Part shown: piece after piece, positions 1-5,232 of the stretch
Layout: each line of letters starts with the position of its first letter
Numbering within the stretch: position 1 is the stretch's first letter
From: Methanoregulaceae archaeon
GTDB lineage: Archaea > Halobacteriota > Methanomicrobia > Methanomicrobiales > Methanospirillaceae
Length of the DNA stretch: 7,047 nt
Direction: 5' to 3'
Assembly (NCBI GenBank): GCA_028679325.1
Contig: JAJRBS010000176.1
Coordinates: forward strand, 1-7,047
The notes under the pieces: model-generated
What the model was told of the DNA's origin: nothing
Databases searched by the model: none
Seen by the model: only the letters and a program-made list of their open reading frames with translations
Program-made: the position numbers and the translations under genes

Positions 1-2
1 TG

Positions 3-167
3 GCGCTCTGGGTTGAAAATTGTGACGCTGGCGAGGGAAGGGTTACCAGGTGGGTCGGCTATCTACCGGAATCTCTTTGTCTGATCATATGCAGGAAACC
101 TCGGCCTTATGACCCTCGGCATCTCATCCATGGTATACGCCAGGAAAATGAGAGGATACTCCAATGA
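3..167 (+). CDS. C-terminal tail of an unidentified upstream protein (partial)
   Basis: This reading frame is open from the left edge and ends at a TGA (165-167) that overlaps the ATG of the next gene as ATGA, a typical translational-coupling junction in archaeal operons. The visible tail is 54 residues, contains CLIICRKPRP and ends in IRQENERILQ. It looks like the end of a globular protein with a closing helix. No start lies in the window, and I recognise no family from this fragment. The next gene's Shine-Dalgarno site lies inside this frame. The other two forward frames stop early (13-15 and 82-84), so this is the only one that fits a coding tail. That it is coding is inferred from the open frame and the ATGA overlap. 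Confidence 0.5.
   Translation, partial: ALWVENCDAGEGRVTRWVGYLPESLCLIICRKPRPYDPRHLIHGIRQENERILQ
151..156 (+). promoter_or_regulatory. Shine-Dalgarno site of the DUF2117-like gene
   Basis: AGAGGA lies 7 nt before the ATG at 164 and inside the end of the upstream reading frame. It supports this start and points to translation within a polycistronic message. Confidence 0.5.
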
Positions 168-1192
168 CTGCCTCGAACCTGACTCTCGTGCTTCATGGCC
201 CGGAGATCTTTGATGCCGGTGACGTGCCGTTCTTAAGAGAAAGACTCAGGCCGGATCGGATCATCGTGGCCGGGGTAATGGCCCGGACTGCGGCAGAAGA
301 GTCGGGTATCCCCTGCGAGTTCATCGGTCTTCCTCCGAGTATGGTTATCCGGGAGCTCAAAGGGACGGTCCTTCTTGCCAATCATGGCAAGACTCCTGAA
401 TCAGGACGTATCTTTGGGGAGATCGTTGCTTCCCGCCTTCACCCGGAGCCGCTCTGCCAGCTCGAGGCTTCCAGTAAAACCTTTTATGTCTGGAATGGTG
501 GAGAGAACGACACCATTTCAGTTATCGCCGGTCAGACAGGTTATGCCCTCCGACTCGTCACCACCGGGAAACAAGCCCGCGGTGCGGAAAGAACCATCCG
601 GGGATGCCGACCCGGGGAGCCCGTTTACGTCAATGGTATTGTGATCGGTACGGCAACAGGACCAGAGGTCGTTGTGCGATCTGTTTTAGGGAGGCTCGAG
701 CCCGTTGCCGGGCTCATGCCAAAAGACCATGGTATTCTGAAACTTCACCGGTACAATTTCACAGACCTCTCACGAGTCTGGTGCAAGAGCGGGACTCTGC
801 GAACTGCCGGTCCGGGGAGGGGGAGCCGAAGGAATGGGCCGGGCCATGTTATCCTTGTCGATCACTGTGGTCACGAGCTGTACCGGAGAATCACGCCGGA
901 TACCTGTGGGATCGTGAGTATCGGGGATGACACCACAGCCGTCTGCAGTCATATCGCCTCCCACCTCGGTGTCCCCGTTTTTGGAGTCATTGATGGAGAT
1001 GGAGACGGAATCGTGACGGGAGTTTTCGCTGCCGGATCTGTCATCGCCAGAGCCGTCCATGAAAAGGACGATGATATCGGTGCCGATATTACGGGATTCA
1101 TCCCGGAACACTCCGTCGAATGGGATGACTTCGTGAAGGTGCTTTCAGACCGCTTATCCGGACGGGTGACCCTGGTTTATCCCGCAGAATGA
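164..1192 (+). CDS. DUF2117-like conserved archaeal protein of unknown function
   Basis: This encodes 342 residues. The ATG has an AGAGGA site at 151-156, 7 nt upstream, and overlaps the preceding stop. Visible motifs in order are HGPE at residues 11-14 after a short hydrophobic strand, NHGKTPESGRIFG at 73-85, YVNGIVIGTATGPE at 155-168, VDHCGH at 232-237, and a C-terminal GDDTT (254-258) followed by GVIDGDGDGI (274-283). From memory, the HGPE opening, the N-x-GK-x-x-x-x-G segment and the GDDTT...DGD ending fit DUF2117, a family conserved in methanogens with no established reaction. The acidic DGDGDG segment could bind a metal, but that is a guess. There is no signal peptide or membrane segment, so it is probably cytoplasmic. 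The gene is probably co-transcribed with the gene upstream, and its stop is 10 bp from that of the convergent ligase gene. The coding call is strong; the family assignment is moderate. Confidence 0.8.
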   Translation: MTASNLTLVLHGPEIFDAGDVPFLRERLRPDRIIVAGVMARTAAEESGIPCEFIGLPPSMVIRELKGTVLLANHGKTPESGRIFGEIVASRLHPEPLCQLEASSKTFYVWNGGENDTISVIAGQTGYALRLVTTGKQARGAERTIRGCRPGEPVYVNGIVIGTATGPEVVVRSVLGRLEPVAGLMPKDHGILKLHRYNFTDLSRVWCKSGTLRTAGPGRGSRRNGPGHVILVDHCGHELYRRITPDTCGIVSIGDDTTAVCSHIASHLGVPVFGVIDGDGDGIVTGVFAAGSVIARAVHEKDDDIGADITGFIPEHSVEWDDFVKVLSDRLSGRVTLVYPAE

Positions 1193-1202
1193 GTATGAGG
1201 CT

Positions 1203-2834
1203 CTACTTTGACTGGCGGGTATAGCGATCCCGTATTCCGTCGAGTGTTTCGATCTCGTCAACTGACTTGTCATCGCGGATCCGGATGAATCGCGGGAAAC
1301 GGAGGGCAAAACCGCTCTCGTAATTCGGGCTGACCTGGATCTCCGAATATCCTACCTCGAAGACCATCCCCGGCTCAAATCGCACCTCCTTCCCTTCCTG
1401 GCTGATCACTTTGTCCTTCTGCAGGGCATAGATCTCCTGGAGCTGTTCATCCGAGAAGCCCGTAGCCACTTTTGAGAGCGGTACGAGACCCTCGTTGTCC
1501 TGGCAGGCAAGCAGGAAAGATCCGAAGAGGTGAGCCCTCTTCCCTTCCCCCCAGTCAGCGCCGATGACGGCCAGGTCGAGGGTGTCAACCTCAGGCTTGA
1601 CCTTGATCCAGTTCTTCCCCCGGACACCCGGGGTATAGTGGGATCCGGGTACCTTCAGCATGATCCCTTCATGGCCGGCAAGAAGGGCATCCTGGTACAT
1701 GCGGTTGATGACCGATGGATCGTCGCTCACCACCTGGGGGGCGACACGATCCTTCATCACCTCTTCGAGTTTCGCCCTGCGATCGGAGAGGGATCTGTCT
1801 ATCAGGGTCTCCCCATCGAGATAGAGGAGGTCAAAGACGTTCGGGACCATGCGGATCTCCTCCCTCAGTGTATCTATGCCATACTTCCGTCGGAAACGGC
1901 GGAGAACGGACTGGAATGGCATAGGTCGCCCGTCTTTCATGGCCACCGCCTCGCCGTCGATGATCAGGTCATGATCCGTGGCGTTGATCAGGAGTTCGGT
2001 GATATCAGGGAGGGCCTCAGTTATATCTTCGAGCTTCCGCGAGTACAGCCGGAATACCTTTCCCTTCCGATGGAACTGGAACCTGCTCCCATCGTACTTG
2101 AACTCCGCTGCCACGGCACCGTTATCGGCAATCGCCCCTTCGATTGTCCCTTGCTGGGCAAGCATCATGCGGACGGGATGGAAGAGCTGGATGTTCACGT
2201 CCCGAAGATGTTGTTCCCCGGCCTTTGCCAGGAGGGCTACCTGCCCGAGATCGTTGAGGGCCTGGAAGGCATGCTCGACCAGGCGGCTGTCGACCGAGAA
2301 GGCCCGGGCAACGGCTTCCCGGACATTCCCTTCCCCGACACCGATACGGAGATCCTCGAGCATAATACGTGCCAGGTATCTCCCTTCGAGAGGTCTGGCA
2401 TTGGAGAAGAGTTTCCGGACAATCCGCAGTTTTTCTTTCTGCGACTTATTCCCGGATGTTCCGGCGATGGCGGAGAGTTCACGCCAGACATCGAGCAGAT
2501 TCAGCTCCTCGGAAAAAAATGAGGTCTGTTCCTTTGCTGCCAAAAGCTCCTCGACTGCTTTTCCGACATCTCCGGTTCGGTTGACAACCGAGACCACGTC
2601 GTCCTTGCGCTTGCCGGCCACATAGGCCACACCTTCGTAAAGGAGACTGGGTCCGATCCCCAGTTTTTCGGGGCTCCAGTCCGGAAAGATCCTGCCCATC
2701 ACAAATCGCACGAAGACCGGTAGTTCATCATCAGCCAGATCAGGGAGGACTCTGCTGATGATCCCGATCATCTCAAGCCGGCCCGATTTTCCTTCCAGTT
2801 GTTCGCAAATGCGGGCAAAATCAAGAAAATTCAT
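1203..2834 (-). CDS. lig: ATP-dependent DNA ligase (archaeal type)
   Basis: This ligase seals 5'-phosphate/3'-hydroxyl nicks in replication and repair through an enzyme-AMP intermediate. All the nucleotidyltransferase motifs are visible in its 543 residues: motif I EFKYDGSR at 244-251 with K246 as the adenylated lysine, motif III IIDGEAVA at 291-298, motif IIIa NVFDLLYLDG at 332-341, motif IV EGIMLK at 389-394, motif V NWIKVKPE at 408-415 and motif VI RFPRFIRIRDDK at 512-523. Residues 1 to about 200 form the helical DNA-binding domain, about 210-420 the adenylation domain, and the rest the OB-fold domain. The length is close to the roughly 550-560 residues usual for euryarchaeal ligases. The ATG is the only usable start, because an in-frame stop lies about 27 nt upstream with no ATG, GTG or TTG between. 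No Shine-Dalgarno site precedes it, so the mRNA may be leaderless or translation may be coupled to the WalJ-like gene 69 bp upstream. Confidence 0.96.
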   Translation of the reverse strand: MNFLDFARICEQLEGKSGRLEMIGIISRVLPDLADDELPVFVRFVMGRIFPDWSPEKLGIGPSLLYEGVAYVAGKRKDDVVSVVNRTGDVGKAVEELLAAKEQTSFFSEELNLLDVWRELSAIAGTSGNKSQKEKLRIVRKLFSNARPLEGRYLARIMLEDLRIGVGEGNVREAVARAFSVDSRLVEHAFQALNDLGQVALLAKAGEQHLRDVNIQLFHPVRMMLAQQGTIEGAIADNGAVAAEFKYDGSRFQFHRKGKVFRLYSRKLEDITEALPDITELLINATDHDLIIDGEAVAMKDGRPMPFQSVLRRFRRKYGIDTLREEIRMVPNVFDLLYLDGETLIDRSLSDRRAKLEEVMKDRVAPQVVSDDPSVINRMYQDALLAGHEGIMLKVPGSHYTPGVRGKNWIKVKPEVDTLDLAVIGADWGEGKRAHLFGSFLLACQDNEGLVPLSKVATGFSDEQLQEIYALQKDKVISQEGKEVRFEPGMVFEVGYSEIQVSPNYESGFALRFPRFIRIRDDKSVDEIETLDGIRDRYTRQSK

Positions 2835-2903
2835 GCAGGGGGGACTCTTTTTTCTAGGAATTCACCGCTCGAGGGAATAAGGATTTGCTCCGGTGTCCCA
2901 CAA

Positions 2904-3692
2904 TCAGATGAGTATCCTGTTCGGCCATCCATCCGCGGAGCCTGGGTTCGATGCGATGGCAAAGGTGATCTCACCGGAGAAGAGACCGGTTCCCTCCCGG
3001 GCAGTAGAGAGTGCCTTCGCGGGAGTATTGTTCACTTCCGAGAGGTGGGCGAGCATCACCTGAGGGAGGTCATGGCAGAGTCTCCCGATGCAAGCCGAGG
3101 CATCGGGATTGGACAAATGTCCCCTCCGCGACCGGATTCTCCGCTTCAGCATCTCGGGATAGGGGCCGTTGGCCAGCATCTCCGGACAGTGATTACTCTC
3201 AAGGACAAGGCCGTCGCACCGGGCAAACACCGCCTCCATCGCTGGCGTAATCATCCCTGTGTCCGTGCAGCAGCCTATCGAAACACCGTCTGCGGCAATC
3301 CGGAAGCCGCAGGGGTCCCGGGCATCGTGCGATACGGGAAAGGATTCTACCTCGAAATTTCCCGCTCTCATCCTCTCCCCTTCCTGACACCGGATGAGGT
3401 CGACGGCAATCTTTTCCCGATCCCGGCACCGGATCAACTCGTTGAGTGTTCCTTCTGTGGCGTAGACCGGGACCCGGAGAAACCGGGCAAGGGCATAGGC
3501 ACCCCTGATGTGGTCGACATGTTCATGGGAGAGGAAGATCCCGCGTATGGAATCGGCTGGTGCGCCTGCCGCTTCAAGCCGTAGAAGGATCTCCCGTTTC
3601 GAGAGACCGGCGTCAACGAGGATAGCTTCGCCGCCGCTCTCGACGTACAGGCAGTTCCCGCTGCTACCGCTGGCCAGGGCGATGCACTGCAT
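2904..3692 (-). CDS. WalJ/YycJ-type metallo-beta-lactamase-fold hydrolase (putative nuclease)
   Basis: This encodes 262 residues starting at MQCIALASGSSGN. I chose this ATG because the family begins with a short strand followed by SGSSGN. A start at 3728 would add 12 residues with no family match. Metal-site motifs are LSHEHVDH at 54-61 (H56, H58, D60, H61), SHD with H122, TDTG with D144, and LESNH at 164-168. The WalJ/YycJ-specific ending GHLSN (191-195) and LAHLSEVNN (214-222) is also present. A bacterial member has been linked to 5'-3' exonuclease activity in mismatch repair. The archaeal role is not established, but the DNA ligase gene 69 bp downstream on the same strand fits DNA repair. 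One oddity is a Cys at 169 where I recall Asp (NHD) in the family. All main metal ligands are kept. A general MBL hydrolase is the alternative. Confidence 0.88.
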   Translation of the reverse strand: MQCIALASGSSGNCLYVESGGEAILVDAGLSKREILLRLEAAGAPADSIRGIFLSHEHVDHIRGAYALARFLRVPVYATEGTLNELIRCRDREKIAVDLIRCQEGERMRAGNFEVESFPVSHDARDPCGFRIAADGVSIGCCTDTGMITPAMEAVFARCDGLVLESNHCPEMLANGPYPEMLKRRIRSRRGHLSNPDASACIGRLCHDLPQVMLAHLSEVNNTPAKALSTAREGTGLFSGEITFAIASNPGSADGWPNRILI

Positions 3693-3785
3693 TCTCCAGA
3701 GGAGTTGGATGGCAGGACACATAGGCATACCGGACAGGTCAACGAGAGGATGAAAGGGAAGTGTCCGGGTTTCGGGACTTGATGT

Positions 3786-4133
3786 TTAAGGAACGGTTCT
3801 CGCCTCAATCTCTTCAAGGATACCGGATCCCAGGAGAGACGCCGCCTCATCGCGCCACGAAGCGGTGAGCATCCCTAAATATTTCCTGCTCCCCTTCAGG
3901 GTAGTCATGATGCCGACCCTCTCTGCACGGGTCACGAGATCTTCCTGCTCCATCATGGCAAAGTAGGGTAGGACGTAATAGTGGGGGACACCGAGCTCGT
4001 CGGCAAGCCGCCGTGTGGTTGGGAACTTGATGCTCAGGCCCTCGGGGGAGAAGACGAGGGTGAGGGTTTTTTCCTCGAGGAGCTGGATACGGATCGCCGC
4101 CTCGAAGATAATGTCGATCGAGAGCTGGGGCAT
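3786..4133 (-). CDS. Small winged-helix-like protein of unknown function
   Basis: I do not recognise the family. The 115-residue reading from MPQLSIDIIF starts with a helix and a strand (about 5-28). TTRRLADELGVP at 39-50 follows, then a second helix about 51-62 that contains HYYVLPYF, a strand-turn-strand EDLVTRAERVGIMTTLKG at 64-81, and a helical tail. Helix-turn-helix followed by a beta wing is the pattern of a winged-helix DNA-binding domain, so a regulator or DNA-associated protein is likely but unproven. The frame is open for another 60 residues upstream to an ATG at 4313. That extension is rich in Gly, Pro and Ser and does not look folded, and a TATA-like element lies within it, so I prefer the start at 4133. 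The WalJ-like gene begins 93 bp downstream on the same strand and could be co-transcribed. Confidence 0.7.
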   Translation of the reverse strand: MPQLSIDIIFEAAIRIQLLEEKTLTLVFSPEGLSIKFPTTRRLADELGVPHYYVLPYFAMMEQEDLVTRAERVGIMTTLKGSRKYLGMLTASWRDEAASLLGSGILEEIEARTVP

Positions 4134-4414
4134 TGATCTTCTGGAGCTTAGATTTGCTGGCGCCGGTGATAAACATGCACTGTCAGGGCCCTCGTTTAAA
4201 CGCTTACCAGGTTCGATGCTGACAATGAGACCGGTGAAAGCTGCGCTACAAACATCATTTCCCCGGAGAGTCTCAGATAGAGTTCCCATGGAGGTCCTGA
4301 CGGCCCTTTCCAAATTGTCCGGTCACTGTACCCATCGGTTACCCCCCTGCCGGCATAGATTCATGGCTCATCCCGACACACTGAAAATCCGTTTACGATT
4401 GAAGGCTGGATGCA
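4134..4414. other. Divergent intergenic region between the winged-helix-like and HIT genes
   Basis: These 281 bp separate two divergent genes and should hold both promoters. I see the TATA-like element at 4166-4175 and a 10-bp perfect palindrome CGTTTAAACG at 4193-4202, which could be an alternative TATA element or a small operator. Nothing resembles a tRNA or another structured RNA. I see no convincing TATA box for the HIT gene: TTTACG at 4392-4397 is too close to its ATG for standard spacing. If the minus-strand gene really begins at 4313, most of this region would be coding. Confidence 0.4.
4166..4175 (-). promoter_or_regulatory. Candidate TATA element for the winged-helix-like gene
   Basis: On the minus strand this reads TGTTTATCAC, centred about 37 nt before the ATG at 4133. 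That would place transcription start about 11 nt upstream of the ATG. There is no Shine-Dalgarno site, in line with a very short leader. The match to the archaeal TATA box is only moderate. Confidence 0.3.
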
Positions 4415-4816
4415 ATGACCGAAAAAACATGCCCCTTCTGCAGCCCACGACTTCATGAACGTATCCTCCTCCGGAATGAACTGGCATTCGCCGTCTACGA
4501 TATCAATCCTGTCAGCAAGGGGCATACCCTTATTATTCCCTTCCGGCATGTCGCCGGCTTCTTCGATACGACCCCCGAGGAGAAGTCAGCCTTCATGGAA
4601 CTCTCCGTCAGGCTCCGGGAATTGCTTGACCAGCGGTATCATCCATCCGGCTATAATTTCGGTGTGAATATCGGGCATGATGCCGGGCAGGCGGTGATGC
4701 ACGTCCACCTCCACCTCATTCCCCGGCATCCCGGTGATGCTCATGGAAAAGGGAGCGGTATGCGGTACGTCATTCCCCCTCAGCAGGTAAGGCAGGAGAA
4801 GCTATCCGATTATTAA
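4415..4816 (+). CDS. HIT-family nucleotide hydrolase/transferase, zinc-binding type
   Basis: This encodes 133 residues. The histidine triad is HVHLHLI at 96-102 (H96, H98, H100), within VMHVHLHLIPR. The middle histidine, H98, is the expected nucleophile that forms a nucleotidyl-enzyme intermediate. CPFC at 6-9 near the N-terminus, with H45 in IPFRHV, fits the structural zinc site of HIT proteins of this type. SKGHTLIIP at 34-42 and NFGVNIGHDAGQAV at 81-94 are the usual HIT strand and loop before the triad. Members hydrolyse dinucleoside polyphosphates or AMP-lysine/AMP-NH2 type conjugates; the sequence alone does not give the substrate. The protein is cytoplasmic, with no signal peptide. The ATG at 4415 is fixed by an in-frame TGA at 4400-4402 with no other start codon between. 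There is no clear Shine-Dalgarno site. The gene is divergent from the winged-helix-like gene. Confidence 0.93.
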   Translation: MTEKTCPFCSPRLHERILLRNELAFAVYDINPVSKGHTLIIPFRHVAGFFDTTPEEKSAFMELSVRLRELLDQRYHPSGYNFGVNIGHDAGQAVMHVHLHLIPRHPGDAHGKGSGMRYVIPPQQVRQEKLSDY

Positions 4817-4820
4817 CCGG

Positions 4821-4828
4821 GTTTTTAT
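4821..4828 (+). terminator. T-rich terminator candidate after the HIT gene
   Basis: GTTTTTAT begins 5 bp after the TAA of the HIT gene. A run of T after the stop is enough for termination in many archaea. The call is weak because the run has only five T. Confidence 0.4.
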
Positions 4829-4843
4829 GGTAACCGATTATTC

Positions 4844-4885
4844 TCCTGAAACGGGGAGGAATGTAACTCTCCGCATGCTTCAGGA
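4844..4885. terminator. Long imperfect stem-loop between convergent genes
   Basis: The outer arms are TCCTGAA (4844-4850) and TTCAGGA (4879-4885), a perfect 7-bp pairing. The inner arms are CGGGGAG (4852-4858) and CTCTCCG (4867-4873), also 7 bp with one G-U pair. An asymmetric internal loop separates the two stems and the terminal loop is GAATGTAA. The structure lies between the 3' ends of the HIT gene and the 68-residue gene and could form on either strand, so it may act as a bidirectional terminator or as a 3'-end stability element. Confidence 0.5.
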
Positions 4886-4901
4886 AAATCAGTCAGGCCG
4901 A

Positions 4902-4911
4902 TAAGAAAAAG
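4902..4911 (-). terminator. T-rich terminator candidate after the 68-residue gene
   Basis: On the minus strand this reads CTTTTTCTTA, about 9 nt after the stop codon at 4920-4922. It mirrors the T tract that follows the convergent HIT gene. Confidence 0.4.
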
Positions 4912-4919
4912 TTGGAAGA

Positions 4920-5126
4920 TTAATGCTTCTTCTTGTCTTCATCAGGAATCTCTTCGAGATATACGATCTCGGCCCCGATGTCTTTTGCAATCTGTTCCAG
5001 TTCAAATTTCCGGAAGTGGGTCAGTTCGATCTGAACCTGGCCGCCGGTGACGGCCACGATCCTGAACATAGGCTGCTTGGCCCCCTCTCTGACCTTCATT
5101 CTTTCCCGCACATAGATCTTGAGCAT
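4920..5126 (-). CDS. Conserved-looking 68-residue protein of unknown function
   Basis: I do not recognise a named family. The protein opens with LKIYVRERMKVREG. Two short strands follow, FRIVAVTG at 21-28 and VQIELTHF at 31-38, then a helix FELEQIAKDIGAEIVYL at 41-57, and it ends in a charged tail, DEDKKKH. The beta-beta-alpha-beta pattern looks like a compact folded domain, and there is no membrane segment or signal peptide. The gene is well supported as real: a strong GAGGTGA Shine-Dalgarno site lies 6 nt before the ATG, a TATA-like element sits at the right distance, and a T tract follows the stop. It is divergent from the molybdenum-storage-like gene, so the two share the 106-bp spacer at 5127-5232. 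This does not prove a shared function. Confidence 0.8.
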   Translation of the reverse strand: MLKIYVRERMKVREGAKQPMFRIVAVTGGQVQIELTHFRKFELEQIAKDIGAEIVYLEEIPDEDKKKH

Positions 5127-5132
5127 ACGTTT

Positions 5133-5139
5133 TCACCTC
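5133..5139 (-). promoter_or_regulatory. Strong Shine-Dalgarno site of the 68-residue gene
   Basis: On the minus strand this is GAGGTGA, complementary to the archaeal 16S rRNA 3' end, ending 6 nt before the ATG at 5126. It fixes the start and shows what a strong ribosome site looks like in this genome. Confidence 0.8.
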
Positions 5140-5164
5140 TGTTTCATGTTCAGATGGTCGAGCT

Positions 5165-5180
5165 CCTATTAACTTTTTTC
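5165..5180 (-). promoter_or_regulatory. Candidate BRE/TATA promoter of the 68-residue gene
   Basis: On the minus strand this reads GAAAAAAGTTAATAGG, a purine-rich BRE-like stretch followed by TTAATA. With the usual spacing of about 26 nt, transcription would start near 5143 and give a leader of about 17 nt that contains the Shine-Dalgarno site. Confidence 0.5.
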
Positions 5181-5184
5181 GACA

Positions 5185-5196
5185 ACTTGAACAAGT
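5185..5196. repeat. Small inverted repeat next to the 18-bp palindrome
   Basis: ACTTG-AA-CAAGT is a 5-bp inverted repeat with a 2-nt spacer, ending one base before the larger palindrome at 5198. It may be a second regulator site, or chance. Confidence 0.3.
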
Positions 5197-5197
5197 G

Positions 5198-5215
5198 ATA
5201 TACCAATTGGTATAT
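5198..5215. promoter_or_regulatory. 18-bp perfect palindrome, candidate operator on the storage/transporter promoter
   Basis: ATATACCAATTGGTATAT is a perfect palindrome centred between 5206 and 5207. A second perfect palindrome, TGGTATATACCA (5208-5219), overlaps its right arm, so three TATACC half-sites follow one another in alternating orientation. The elements lie 18-35 nt before the GTG at 5233 and include the only TATA-like sequences there. A bound repressor would therefore block TBP. The TATAT character of the half-sites recalls bacterial ModE sites, but the regulator cannot be named from this window. The minus-strand gene's TATA element is about 25 bp away, so control of both genes is possible. 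Confidence 0.6.
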
Positions 5216-5232
5216 ACCAGAATGTATTAACC

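Noticed and set aside
1530..2522. Long 330-residue open frame on the plus strand, antisense to the DNA ligase.
   Set aside because: It lies entirely inside the ligase gene, which has every catalytic motif. The antisense frame stays open because of ligase codon use, and its translation shows no recognisable motif.
2799..3584. 261-residue open frame on the plus strand across the WalJ-like gene.
   Set aside because: It is antisense to a gene with all metal-binding motifs, and its translation shows no family features.
3693..3728. Twelve-residue upstream extension of the WalJ-like protein.
   Set aside because: The family normally begins a few residues before SGSSGN, which fits the ATG at 3692. 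Neither ATG has a good ribosome site.
3760..3781. Imperfect inverted repeat between the winged-helix-like and WalJ-like genes.
   Set aside because: The arms AAGTGTCC and GGGACTT pair only with a bulge, and no T tract follows on the minus strand. It is too weak to call a terminator.
4134..4313. N-terminal extension of the winged-helix-like gene to an ATG at 4313.
   Set aside because: The extra 60 residues look unstructured, the stretch covers a probable promoter, and MPQLSIDIIF looks like a natural beginning. It remains possible.
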